From assembly GCA_032209605.1 (NCBI GenBank), contig JASFXZ010000033.1:3279001-3343000 (forward strand): a stretch of DNA of 64,000 nt, in the 5' to 3' direction. Below the pieces are notes generated by a model, which was not told the DNA's origin, made no database searches, and worked only from the letters and a program-made list of their open reading frames with translations. Source of the stretch: Mactromeris polynyma (Eukaryota > Mollusca > Bivalvia > Venerida > Mactridae). The translations under genes were made by a program, and so were the position numbers. Below, one piece after another: positions 50,001-59,788 of the stretch (positions are counted from its first letter, which is position 1; each line of letters starts with the position of its first letter).

Positions 50001-50357
50001 ATGGTTGGACAGGATATTCATCAACAGTGTCCAGGGCATCATTTCATACTATAAGTACATTCAATTCAATATTTAACCAAAATAGTTGACAATAAAAAGT
50101 ATTCGGACACTACATCAAGCAAACACATCATTTCATTCAGAATCAAAATCATCTGCGTCGCGAAAACACATGTCAAAAAGAATGCATCGATCCCATTCTT
50201 GTACCCCAACGTAACAGTCATTTCACGGTTTTCAAATAAGTAGAATATATTTTAGTTAACGGGTTTATATGTGTCTTTTTACTCACAAAGGTCTGATAAG
50301 AAGCTGATCACTCTCATCCGACGGCACCTGAGTCTCCGGCTTGCGCTTCGACGCCAT
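38008..50357 (-). CDS. CPSF3: Cleavage and polyadenylation specificity factor subunit 3 (CPSF73), 16 exons
   Basis: Exons (minus strand): 50357..50287, 48200..48137, 47927..47830, 47532..47404, 46924..46840, 46282..46190, 45526..45437, 45116..44966, 44551..44376, 43624..43466, 41939..41793, 41389..41237, 40804..40696, 40123..39839, 38877..38714, 38157..38008. All junctions are GT-AG and in phase, giving 707 aa (human 684). It is the zinc-dependent endonuclease that cuts pre-mRNA before polyadenylation and histone mRNA 3' ends. Metallo-beta-lactamase motifs: HFHLDH (78-83), [10 protein letters not shown] (H165), YTGDFS (D186), ESTYG (E211). Beta-CASP/RMMBL residues: SAHTDY (H403), ILVHGE (H425). 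All catalytic ligands are present. The C-terminal region (from ~490) is more diverged, with a Ser/Pro-rich tail. Several introns hold minisatellites and transposon insertions. Start chosen at the only ATG before [19 protein letters not shown]. Confidence 0.97.
39171..39335. repeat. 81-bp tandem duplication in CPSF3 intron 14
   Basis: TTGCATCATCACATCATTG...GTCGGATGTTCCAGCCAGAA is repeated once with 81-bp spacing and only a few differences. Confidence 0.9.
42190..42510 (+). repeat. Dispersed repeat family A in CPSF3 intron 10, split by a SINE
   Basis: TTGTTAAAGGGAATGCCACA, TACACAAGACAAAGCCTCCC and CACATAGATCACAGGGAAAC precede the SINE; ATTGGGGATTGAGAAGGTG follows it. Together these restore the family A block order. 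Confidence 0.8.
42269..42440 (-). mobile_element. SINE inserted in family A with 14-bp target-site duplication
   Basis: ACATCAGCATACAA occurs at 42255-42268 and 42441-42454, exactly flanking the insert. The minus strand reads ATGTGGAGAAGTTGCCGGC, AGTACTGGTTAGAATTCAG, AACTGGTTAGGTGAACCGGC, ATTGTTGAGAAACGGCG and TTAAACCCGATGAAAC. By memory this tail is like that of widespread conserved-tail SINEs of molluscs. The tRNA-like head is missing (5' truncated). Confidence 0.8.
42592..43230. repeat. 37/38-bp tandem array in CPSF3 intron 10 (about 17 units)
   Basis: Two unit types: ACATACATACATGTATGGAC (38-bp unit) and ACATTCATAATGTATGGAC (37-bp unit), each followed by ATACCTTACCAGCACGAG. Open frames in the array (His/Thr/Tyr-rich) are artefacts. 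Confidence 0.95.
43743..43832. repeat. 30-bp tandem repeat in CPSF3 intron 9, interrupted by a retroposon
   Basis: GAGTCAATTGCTAAGTATTA AAACAATACA repeats at 43743, 43773 and 43803 and again, diverged, at 44263-44290 beyond the insertion at 43833-44250. Confidence 0.85.
43833..44250 (-). mobile_element. LINE/SINE 3' fragment in CPSF3 intron 9
   Basis: Read on the minus strand it ends with TTTTACCTGAATAAAATC followed by AATCAATCAATC, a short-repeat 3' tail typical of non-LTR retroposons. Upstream (right side) is CCATTGCAATTAAGCTTCAG GGCTTTAATGGGCC, resembling a LINE 3' UTR. It splits the 30-bp array. Confidence 0.6.
45606..45914. repeat. 19-bp tandem array in CPSF3 intron 6 (about 16 units)
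   Basis: Unit ACAACTAGGTTCGGACCAG, with A/G and A/T variants (TTCAGACC, CTTGG). It starts about 80 bp upstream of the exon 7 acceptor region on the minus strand. Confidence 0.96.
46345..46738. repeat. 48-bp tandem array in CPSF3 intron 5 (about 8 units)
   Basis: Unit ACTAGAAGTAGACAGATTGA TAAAATGAGGATAATAACCAAATATTGA. Because 48 is a multiple of three, the minus strand reads as repeated [16 protein letters not shown], fused in frame to CPSF3 exon 6. Exon 5 is separated from it by an in-frame TAG right after its donor. Confidence 0.95.
49098..49430 (-). repeat. Dispersed repeat family B (two sub-units) in CPSF3 intron 1
   Basis: Two ~190-bp spaced units share TACTTGTATGAATTGGT, CTCATGAATGAGTCCTCAAA, GAAATGCACCAGAA and TATTGTAAA/CTGTAAA. 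They are the reverse complement of the repeat at 7480-7760. Confidence 0.75.
49565..49840 (-). mobile_element. LINE ORF2 C-terminal fragment in CPSF3 intron 1
   Basis: Minus-strand peptides [31 protein letters not shown] and (after a frame change) [14 protein letters not shown] match the conserved end of non-LTR RT proteins (RT..Y..SFFP..I..WN.LP...LEAFK). 5' truncated and frameshifted. Confidence 0.75.
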
Positions 50358-50976
50358 GATTGTTTTGGTAATGTTTAAAAATTAACCATTTCGGCCGAAA
50401 GTTCCGGTTACAATGTCACACTAACAGTCATGCTTGTCATCTCTATATTATTATTAGTTGTAAATCTCCTTTAACATCGATTATCGATCTCTGTGCAATA
50501 GGTATTTATCTGTTTTTATTTTAATTCTTATGATAATTGTATTGTTAGTGGTTTTTAACATCTCGGATCTGCGTTCTCCATTATCATGTGTTACAGTATT
50601 CGGACAATTATTTCGGATATTTTTCAGTTGTGGCAACGATAGTTACATAGAACCGTTATACTATTTATATTGCAAATGATGATTGTTTATGATCCAGTCA
50701 GTTTGTTGTAAAGTTTTCAGGTGTATTGATATCATGAACTGTCAAGTCAATGAAATTGATCCATATGCAACATGAATGATTAATATTGTAGTGTTGTGGG
50801 GTTAGACGGCTGCCTGGTTAGCTCAGTTGGTAGAGCGCCATATTAGTGTTTGGTGGCTTGTGGGTTCGAGCCACACATTGGCAGCACATTTTCCCCTTGA
50901 TTAACATTAATATATATGTTTATATTTTTCAGTCTAAAGCCAAGGCGTAACCACTTAGTTGTCCAACTTATTCACA
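50358..50976. promoter_or_regulatory. Shared head-to-head upstream region of CPSF3 and MTRF1L
   Basis: The two start codons face away from each other across about 620 bp, so promoters of both genes probably lie here. A TTTTTCAG acceptor at 50925-50932, shortly before the MTRF1L ATG, suggests a non-coding first exon for MTRF1L. No TATA box is convincing. A tRNA-like segment (50815-50890) lies inside. Confidence 0.5.
50815..50890 (+). repeat. tRNA-like segment (SINE head or decayed tRNA)
   Basis: Has a good A-box/D-arm (TTAGCTCAGTTGGTAGAGCG) and B-box (GGGTTCGAGCC), with GCTGCC/GGCAGC at the ends able to pair. Spacing between the acceptor and D-arm is three bases too long and the anticodon arm does not form, so it is not a canonical tRNA. 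Confidence 0.5.
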
Positions 50977-53900
50977 ATGTCACTCAGTGCAAACTCCTAC
51001 AGACTTAGTAGAATCTTGCGTCATTTAAAGACTGTTAAGAAGAAAGATTTTAGCATATATGCAAGGGTTAATATTGACAGAATGTTAGTACCAACAATTG
51101 CCTGTAGATATCTACATGTTTTAAGGAGCAGTAAAACAAGTGGGCATATTTATTCCACATTATTTATCGGTAAAAGACATCATTCACAAAAGATGAATAA
51201 TAAGTTCACCTTGCGGAACAATACTTACCGAGAATATCTTAATCATTTGGAGCAAGAATGGCGCGATATGGATGAGCAACGGTCAGTGGGTACAACTTTA
51301 GGACGAGAGAAGGTTCGGAAAATGGTTGTGCTGAATAGAGTGGTAGAGATTTTTGAAAAACTCAAAGTGAAATATGAAGAGTTGGAAGAATTATCTCAAA
51401 TGTTAAATGGTATTATATTGTGCACAGCACATGGCTTTCTTTTGTTTACTCGAATCATAATATTACTGTATGTCTCTTACTGAGCACTGATATGATGCTA
51501 CTTACTCCTAATATAGGTAAACTTTTTAACTTGAATACATAGTGACTTACTGTAACAATGAACTCTATGTGCTTAAAAATTCTTGGAAAATGGTAGCTTT
51601 GGCAGAATGTAGCACAAGCTCTTGTAATTAATTTTGGTTTATAAAAGTTTTATTGTATTTCTCTTACTATTTGTATACATTGTGCGCTTGTATTTCGAGG
51701 GTTCAGTGCAAGACTATCGTAACTCCTATGTATTTATATAGGAGTTACGGTAGTCTTGCACTGAACCCTTGATTTGTAGTTTTGTGAAAATTCATTTACC
51801 AACTATGTCCCCGTTATATTATGACATCAGGGTTTTTTCCCCAGCTGTTTTTATAGCCGTTATTCGGCTATACATGTATTCCCAATGCTAAAAAGTATAT
51901 ATTTCTCCCAATTTGAATTTTAAAATGTTCAATAAACCTGAAGTAAAATTTTGGTTCAATTTAGCCAAAAATTGACAAAGTTATCACAGGCAGTGTACAA
52001 AAAATAGCAATTGTTAATGAATTTATCACTACATCCTTCACTAATATTTCCAAAATTTTGCTGTAATTTCTAGACCTGTTCCGGTATATTAATTCGGAAA
52101 TTAACTTATTCGCTGAAAACGGGCAAATTCACATACAATCAACATTAACAGACTTCAGCCAAAAATCCAAAAAGATTGCAACCTGCTTATGATGAAGAAC
52201 AAGTTTGACCTGCGGCCCGCAGACTGAAAGTGTTGCTGCTTGTGGAATTGAAAAAAATTTTTTAGATCGTTCAGGGCAATCGCACACAGCGTTTGTACAA
52301 GAATAAACAATGAAGATGTATTGATTTGGTGAATGCTGACTTTTATGTATGCTTATATGTTTTAACTGATGTTTTATCTTAAAGATGAAGAAATGAAAGA
52401 TGATGCAGAAGCAGAGAAACAAAACTGTTTGACTGAAATTGATGATTTGGAAGAGAATGTAAGACTCCGGTGATTTTATTCCATCAATATTGTTTACAAC
52501 AGCCACAGTCAAGCATCAATTTATTCAAAATTTGAGCAGGGTTTTCCCTAGGATTTTTCAGCTAGGGCTCCTAGGACCCTTGTGTTTGACAAATTTGTAG
52601 GGTCCCAGTTTTGCAGTTTATACTTGAAAAAGGTTATTTTAGGGGTCCCAGGGATGCACAGTACGTTGAAAATGGGAGTCCTTAGAAAGGAAGGGAGTTA
52701 GGGTCTCAAGATTCCTATGTTAAGTAACAGTTTCCATACCGATACCAGTGTTCTGCAATGTCTCAAAATGGCAGCAACACAGGATATTGTCACAAGTTTT
52801 CCCCCCGTCTATTTCCTTTCTTTTATATATAGTAATATATATACATATACTGTAGAAGGGATAAAGTAAGAGAACTCTATAAGGAATACAGGGAGAGAAC
52901 TCTATAAGGGATAAAGGGAGAGAACTCTAGAAGGGATAAAGGAAGAGAACTCTATAAGGGATAAAGGGAGAGAACTCTATAAGGGATAAAGGGAGAGAAC
53001 TCTAGAAGGGATAAAGGAAGAGAACTCTTTAAGGGATAAAGGTAGAGATCTCTTGAAGGGATAAAGAAAGAGAACTCTATAATGGATAAAGGGAGAGAAC
53101 TCTAGAAGGGATAAAGGTAGAGATCTCTAGAAGGGTTAAAGGAAGAGAACTCTAGAAGGGAAACAAAACATTTTTGTTGAGTTTTCCTGGCTATTCATGT
53201 TCAAGATAAGAGGGAAAACATTTCTGTGTTCTTATGCACTAAGATTTAATTTACACCATTAGCTTGTAGATGTTGTCTGCCCTGAAGAAACTGTTGATGC
53301 ATGGATACAAATGTACTAAAACTTAATATGCACCATTAGCTTGTAGATATTGTCTGCCCTGAAGAAACCATTGATGAATGTGATATCATATTGGAGATAG
53401 AATCAGGTGCTGGGGGACAGGAAGCCATGTTGTTTGCTGAAGAAATATTCCAAATGTATGAAAACTACTCTTTGCACAAAGGATGGCAGTTTAGCCCCAC
53501 GCAAATATCTAGTAAGTTGTTTTGTTAAAATGTTCTTGTCGAGTTTAGTATGAAGCACAGGAGGTTGTCACTAGTTCTTTCCCTTTATCCCTTCTAGAGT
53601 CCTGTCCCTCATATCTCCTTCATAGTATATGTATATATACAGGGAGAGAACTCGAGAAGGGATAAAGGGAAAGAACTCATGACAACCTCTGTAGTATGAA
53701 GTCTTCATTGGTTGCGGTGATATGTTTTTGTATTTTTGTTTTTCGGCGCAGCCATTCTAACATTGTTTTGTTATTTGCATATCAGTGTTTTGTAAACCAA
53801 TCAAATCTTACGTTAACCACCAAGGCAATTTCACATCAACCGAAAAATGTTTGTAATCTTGACGCAGATTGGTTAACATCGTGTGTAGTGTAATCCAGTA

Positions 53901-56900
53901 AGTAGTGTTGTTAGTCATCACTACAGGGAATTGTCCGAATTAAGAAGACTTTCTTGGTTTTATGTACCAGTGGCGAGCATTTATACGGTTTTAATCAGAT
54001 AAATCGCTATGTAACAAGTTTATTAACATGAATGTGTGAGTTCACGACTTATGCAATAAGGAATGATAAAGTATATTGAAACAGACTATACTGTGTATAT
54101 GACTAATCACACGACGAATTATTTTATCCAGTCTCCTACGCTGTGATCTCCCCTTACAGGTCTTGGAGTTTCTGTAGTATAGCGTAATTGCATGACCGGC
54201 AGTCAAAACATTTAGGCATTTTGTGCAACAAATTTTAACCTTCAGATTGCAACAAATTTGCATACTTCAAGTTACGCCAACCATCTTTTTTAAAGATATT
54301 TCTTGTTTCACATTGTTTTACTGAGAAAATGTGATCATAAATAAAATTTGGAAATCATTCATTATTCCGTTGTTGGCTGTGTATTGTTTTAGAAGCAGAA
54401 GCTGGAAATGGCTACAGGAAGGCAGCTGCCATCATTAGCGGACAAGGGGTGTATGGAAGCGTGAAATACGAAGGTGGTGTACATAGAGTACAGCGAATTC
54501 CAAAGACTGAAAGTAAAGGTCGTATTCATACAAGTACGATATCTGTCGCCATTTACCCTCAGCCTTCAGAGGTATGCCATAAATATATTTATTGTTTTAA
54601 GTGCAATAAGGAAAACCTCACTTAAAGACCACCTAAATAATAAAGAGCAAAATGTTTTAAGTCCATTTTCCCTATTTTGCACTTTATTCAACCTCAATAT
54701 TAAGACCACCTCCATAATTAATAAGACCAATTTTCAAGGGTCCTAAAGGTGGTCGTATTATTTTACTGTAGTTAATATTGTATATGCTGTGTAATGTGTG
54801 TGATGAGTAGACCGTCATACCTTTCTCTATTAGTTTTCATAGTTTATTGAGAAAAACCTGTAAAGCAGCTATTTTACTGAAGATTGAAGAGCAAAAGTTC
54901 TACTGTATAGTTATTACTGTTTCTGAAAGCAATCCTTTCAGAAATACTGCATGAGGACAGAAACTTACTCTTACAGAAATGATACACGTGGAAGTAACCC
55001 CTTTCTGAGAGAAGTGTGCAAATGATGGAACTCTTAATGTATATATAACTGCATACAAGGGGAGTAACCTGGTAAAAAGGTTCAAATATTATTAAGGTTA
55101 TATAAGAAAAGTTGGTCTGACAGAATAGAATATTCAAGGGGGGTAACTCTGACATTGGGGATTAAAACGGTTCTCAATTCTATGTTGATGATGTTTTCAG
55201 ATTGATGTTGTTCTACATCCAAAAGATTTACAAATTGAAACATTTAGATCAAGTGGGCCTGGTGGTCAGAATGCCAATGTTACTGACAGTGCAGTAAGAA
55301 TCAAACATACACCTACAGGTAAACTAGTTTAAGCCACCAGTATATGAACTGACAGTTCACAGGTTGTGAGGCAGTCATGTTGCTAAGTTTCTCTTTTTTG
55401 TATTTTTGTGCAATCCTTCTTTGTTCACTTGTCCTCCTATTTTAGTTTTATTTTAATATCTCTTCCCGTATTTCATTGCTTACAGCTCTGTATAGAGAGG
55501 CCTTGTTTTGTGAATGTGAACTCACCTCTGCAACTCTTCTATTTATCAACAATATGCACTGATCTTTGTGATGTCCCATGGCAGGGATTGGCATATACAG
55601 TCAGACCTCGTCTATTCAACAACCTTCTCTCCGAATACTTGGTATCATTCCAAATAAAAGTCAGGTCCTGATGTGTCTTCTTAGGCAAATCGAATTGAAA
55701 TCTGCTATTGGAAACTACGTATTATTCGAAATACAATTTTGGACCCGATGAATTTGAATGAATGAGGTCCGACTGTTGAAGACTATGACCGCCACTGCCG
55801 AAATAGAATATTTTATTGGGGATTTTTATGATAAAATGACTTTCAACCCAAACGATGCCGGTGCATTTTGGAGATGGTGTAACGTTGCCTATTTTGACTT
55901 ATAACAGGCATCCAAGCCAAATCCAATGATACCAGGGTATCTAACCCAGTTTGGCAGGACAAACATTTACCATTACCTTTGTATTAATTACACACACAAA
56001 AAACTGATTTTATGTTGACAAGTGATTAGAATAAATCCAATTTTCCCTACAACAGTCTACTTTAAATCTTCTTATTTCATGCAGCTTTGAAAAGCAAATA
56101 AATCTGTATGAACAAACTCTTCAATTGCAGTGCCTTAACAAATATCACACGATGGATGTTTGAATAAAATGTACAGTTAATTGTAAAGGGAGACAAGTGC
56201 ATTGGACATATTGCAAGGACTGAAGAAGTAAAAGATTAAGAATAATGCTTAAATTGCTCTTTAAATTTGTTCTTCACTATGGACTTTATTACATGATATG
56301 TACAATATTACAATGATTATCAATTATTTAATTATTTCTATGTTTTCTTAACATGTCCCAGGTATCACAGCTGAAATTCAAACAACGCGATCACAGGCAA
56401 AGAACCGAGTGTTAGCGTTGACTGTTGTGAGAACAAGGCAAGTTGTATTTTGTAGTCGACCATCTTTATTGTATCAATAGTAAACCTTTCACTGCACTGA
56501 GGCAAATGTCTGAATAAAGGCTTGGCATCTTCTTCTCAACATAATGAAATTACGAATACAATTCAGGGGAATATTTGCTCACTGTGTTTATATATTCTGG
56601 GGCCTGTTCTGGGACCGATTGACTCTTCTATGGACACGTTGGAAGATCATCACTGGCAAACGTAACCCAAACAAATGGCGGTCACACTCGATAATGACCA
56701 ATTCAGACAAAATGTGATTTAATTTCTGTGTGGTGTCACGGACAAATAATTAAACCATATGTCCGTGGTGGTGTTATGTAACTGGCTTGATTTCAATAAA
56801 CAGGTTGTATTTTTGCGCTGAAATTTAGTAGAAGCAATGCAGACATATTGATCATTGATTTTGTGGCAAATTTCATAAAAATTTAAATGCCTTGTTCACA

Positions 56901-57225
56901 GATCTGAAATTATGTCTTTTGCATTGGTTTCAGAATATACGAGATGCAATTAGCTCAACAGAGAAAACAGATAACTAGTCAAAGAAAGATGCAAGTCGGA
57001 AACAAGGATCGTTCAGAAAAAATTCGAACATATAACTTTCTGCAGGATCGAATAACTGATCATAGACTTGGTTACAACGTGCACAACATTTCTACCTTTC
57101 TTGGCGGTGGCGACAGACTTGATAATATGGTTCAAGAACTTCTTGAAGAGGCAAATAAAGAAAACCTTCTGTGTTTATTGGAAGAATTCGAAAAAACTCG
57201 TATTAAAGAAAAAGTTAGGAAATGA
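50977..57225 (+). CDS. MTRF1L: Mitochondrial peptide chain release factor 1-like (mtRF1a type), 7 exons
   Basis: Exons: 50977-51409, 52385-52458, 53340-53511, 54393-54571, 55201-55318, 56362-56437, 56934-57225; 447 aa, TGA at 57223-57225. All phases agree. Introns are GT-AG except intron 6, which has a GC donor (ACAAG|GCAAGT). The protein releases finished peptides at UAA/UAG on mitochondrial ribosomes. The N-terminus is rich in Arg/Lys and lacks acids early, like a targeting peptide. Then come the helical domain, [19 protein letters not shown] with the PKT codon-reading motif (263-265) typical of MTRF1L and not MTRF1, and [15 protein letters not shown] with the catalytic GGQ (307-309). The C-terminus has [19 protein letters not shown]. 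The residue before GGQ is Pro and after it Asn, where the usual string is GAGGQHVN. ATG chosen as the first in frame after the acceptor at 50932; a candidate AATAAA lies at 58615. Confidence 0.96.
51698..51769. repeat. Near-perfect 32-bp hairpin in MTRF1L intron 1
   Basis: Arms 51698-51729 and 51738-51769 (AGGGTTCAGTGCAAGACTAT... and its complement) differ at one base, which would be a G-U pair in RNA; the loop is 8 nt. Could be a tiny foldback element or a small-RNA precursor. Confidence 0.92.
52848..53163. repeat. 25-bp tandem array in MTRF1L intron 2 (about 12 units)
   Basis: Unit AAGGGATAAAGGGAGAGAAC TCTAG/A, spacing 25 bp. The same motif forms the arms of the MITE at 53556-53691, and a single diverged copy occurs near 7230. 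Confidence 0.93.
53234..53387 (+). repeat. 77-bp tandem duplication spanning the MTRF1L exon 3 acceptor
   Basis: The acceptor plus the first ~40 bp of exon 3 (CACCATTAGCTTGTAGAT...GTCTGCCCTGAAGAAAC) occur at 53254 and again 77 bp later at the true exon (53340). In the upstream copy the frame reads [18 protein letters not shown] then TAA (53317). Confidence 0.92.
53556..53691. mobile_element. MITE with ~50-bp TIRs and 10-bp target-site duplication
   Basis: TAGTATGAAG occurs on both sides (53546-53555 and 53692-53701). Ends read CACAGGAGGTTGTCAC and, on the other strand, CAGAGGTTGTCATGAG; both arms continue AGTTCTTTCCCTTTATCCCT TCT. A TA-rich centre separates them. A 9-11-bp duplication suits Mutator-like elements. 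Located in MTRF1L intron 3. Confidence 0.88.
54600..54772. mobile_element. Possible non-autonomous DNA transposon in MTRF1L intron 4
   Basis: Contains paired TTAAGACCACC / GGTGGTCGTATTA motifs and ends TTTTACTGTA, similar to the fragment near 20518. Boundaries uncertain. Confidence 0.35.
55598..55775. mobile_element. 178-bp pogo/Tc1-like MITE, second copy (opposite orientation)
   Basis: CAGTCAGACCTCGTCTATTC at the left and GAATGAATGAGGTCCGACTG at the right. Exactly the length of the copy at 30582-30759 and alignable to it end to end in reverse complement. TA at the left flank, TT at the right. Located in MTRF1L intron 5. Confidence 0.88.
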
Positions 57226-58115
57226 GTGAGATTCCAGTAACATATGTTATACCAACATATTGTGAATGTAGGGATGTCATTGATAGAAACCATCTTGCTA
57301 CATTATCTATATAAATGAGGCAATCCTGTATCAATATCGATTTTAAATATTGATACAGTTGAAGCTTGAAATGTGTCCACAAGTCCCCTCTTTTATTAAA
57401 AGATATCTTGGAGGAGAGAGATGTGTAAACCCAGGCCCTGTGTTCACAAAGAATCAGTTTTCAGGATCAGGATCAAATGTAGGATCTTTCAAACTTTGTA
57501 AAAAAATTATTAAAAGCTATATCCTTTTACTAACTGTGACAGATATGAACATGGAAATTAATAAGTTATAATCGATTTTGGAGAATTGATTTTGATTTGA
57601 TCTGGATCAGTTTCAGCCATAAGTATAATACATGTGTATATTAATTTCTCAACATCATGGTGAAGTTTAGTATGTTTTCACAATGTTAATTGTGTATTTT
57701 TGTGTATGTTTATGAGAAGTACTGGACAAAGTGTTAAATTGCTTCACGAAAAAGGCAAATATATTTATGGATCAAGTTGATTTAGATCAGTTGATCCTTT
57801 GTGAACATGGGGCCAGGTGCACATCACATGCTGATATACATTCCTATCAAGTTTGATGACTGTAGGTACAACGGTTCAAGAGATGAACAACACAAGTTCT
57901 GTGTGACAGATGGACCGTCATACTGACATGGGTAAATCGAAGTGCTCCTCCCACACAATTTTATAGCACAAGTTTTGTTAACCAGACGCAGTTTTTCAAG
58001 GAATGGGAGGCCAGCAAGAAAGTAAGCCTATGTAGAAAAGGTAGCCGTCTAAAAACCGCTTGAACATTTTTCTAGCTACAAAATGGCGTCCCCAGACCAA
58101 ACAACTTAGTTCTGC
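57226..58115. other. MTRF1L 3' flank, no gene recognised
   Basis: Probably 3' UTR and intergenic DNA. A stretch at 57825-57920 (CAAGTTTGATGACTGTAGG, ATGGACCGTCATACTGAC) looks like a fragment of a dispersed repeat. Confidence 0.4.
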
Positions 58116-58271
58116 ATGGATGATATTTTGTTAAATCAAGAACTGTTGCGGAACATGGATGATATTTTGTTAAATCAAGAACTGTTGCGGAACATGGATG
58201 ATATTTTGTTAAATCAAGAACTGTTGCGGAACATGGATGATATTTTGTTAAATCAAGAACTGTCAGATCAA
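58116..58271 (+). repeat. 39-bp tandem array (four units) with open frame
   Basis: ATGGATGATATTTTGTTAAA then TCAAGAACTGTTGCGGAAC repeats at 58116, 58155, 58194 and 58233 with no substitutions seen until the last unit's end. The period keeps the frame open as MDDILLNQELLRN and it continues to 58433, ending with a Cys-rich segment (FICPKCF, LQCDLCEIAH). No homology recognised; possibly a LINE-type zinc-knuckle remnant or chance. Confidence 0.85.
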
Positions 58272-58433
58272 GCTACCTATCTGAAGATAGGGACTACTTT
58301 TCCCAACATAACCCTTGGTAGAACTCTTTTCCTAACTCATGTTGTAGTTACAGCAAGTTTTATATGCCCAAAATGTTTTGTTGTCGACTCTCTACAGTGT
58401 GATTTATGCGAGATTGCCCATCAAAACAAATAA

Positions 58434-59678
58434 CTATCCCTTGTGTTGGCGTTCCAAGGCAGTCGCTGGGATACACACCAGTTTGGATCTTTTTAATCTT
58501 GATTTTCTATTCCTATATTATTCAAGTTTTGATATATTGTCGATGTTTGTCTAGATATGTTGATACAGCTGGCAATCAATGACACCCCTATGTGAATGAA
58601 TGTGATAGTTTTGTAATAAATGTTCCTATTTCTGTGGTGGTGTATTTTTCTATCATACAAATACATTACGTCAGCCTATGTACTTGTTGGCCCAGAACTC
58701 AGCAGTACGGTGCTGCATGAATATTTTGCAAGCTTTACGCCTATTGATTTTTTTATTTCTGTACTTCGTATCTTAATGTAACATTAGTCTGATGCAGTTG
58801 AAATGGATGATAATTGTGTTTCTGCAAAACAATTGATGAAAGAAGGCTTCAAGAACTGTTGCATTTAACTGGTTGGAGGACATCAGACAGTTCATACTGG
58901 AATCTCTTTAAGGTGGTCAATATTATCTTTTTTAAAATGTTTTCAACATTCAAATTAAGTTGCCAACATCACTACCAGTAATTTCATCGTCCTATCCCAG
59001 AAACTCGAGAATATGCAACTTTAAAGCATGGCGACTCATCTCGAAGTTCAACAACCTCACACGCTGCTTTTTCTTTTGCTTTTAACAAAACATTATTTAA
59101 AACAATGCTCAGTTTATTTCCCTTCTCATGGCATAGGTTTTCAAGATATGAAGGCTAGTGCAGGCCATGGCCCAAGGGCTGCCCGAGCCTTCTAGTCCTT
59201 CCATGTTCAATAGAGCAGATCGTTCACGGCACATACCAGTCATATTTCATCTTCAAGCTACACCAGATGCCCCCTCAAGCAGCTCGCTTCTACTATGTTG
59301 CACAGAAGTTGTACATGGCTCCAAAAAGGAGACTTATTTGGCAGGGCAGTGATGTAATTCCCATTGGTCACATCAAAGCTCTATAATTATAGTTATGTAT
59401 GGCAGTCAGTTGACCTTCGTGTTCCTGGGTTACCAGTACTACTCCATTCCTTCACATGTAACTATCAACTACAAACCAGAGCTAAAGTACTAATGTACTT
59501 AAAAACCTACCGACAAAATGCCATTGAAAATGTACACCTTGCCAAGTATTCTAATCCTAATAGCTACTACCAAGCAACCAATGTTAGTTTTTACTTGAAT
59601 GCAAGGTGCAAGAATGAACAATTGAATACAATCATGTATACACAAATAACACAACATATTCTGCACATATGGAAATCT
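58434..59678. other. Intergenic between MTRF1L and RPL15
   Basis: Contains a candidate AATAAA at 58615 for MTRF1L. No further gene recognised in either strand. Confidence 0.4.
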
Positions 59679-59679
59679 C

Positions 59680-59685
59680 TTTATT
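59680..59685 (-). terminator. Poly(A) signal of RPL15
   Basis: AATAAA on the minus strand about 105 bp after the RPL15 stop codon. Confidence 0.75.
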
Positions 59686-59788
59686 TCAATAACAACTCGC
59701 ACTTGACATGAAAAAAAGCAGCCATTTCCAATAAAAAAGAAAATTCCAGCATGGTCGACAGGAAAAGAAAAAATTTTGAAAACAGTTT

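Noticed and set aside
50815..50890. Functional tRNA gene
   Set aside because: A- and B-boxes are good, but acceptor-D spacing and the anticodon arm do not fit a cloverleaf; treated as SINE head.
52129..52512. 127-codon minus-strand frame
   Set aside because: Antisense to MTRF1L exon 2 and surrounding intron; low-complexity Phe/Ile composition.
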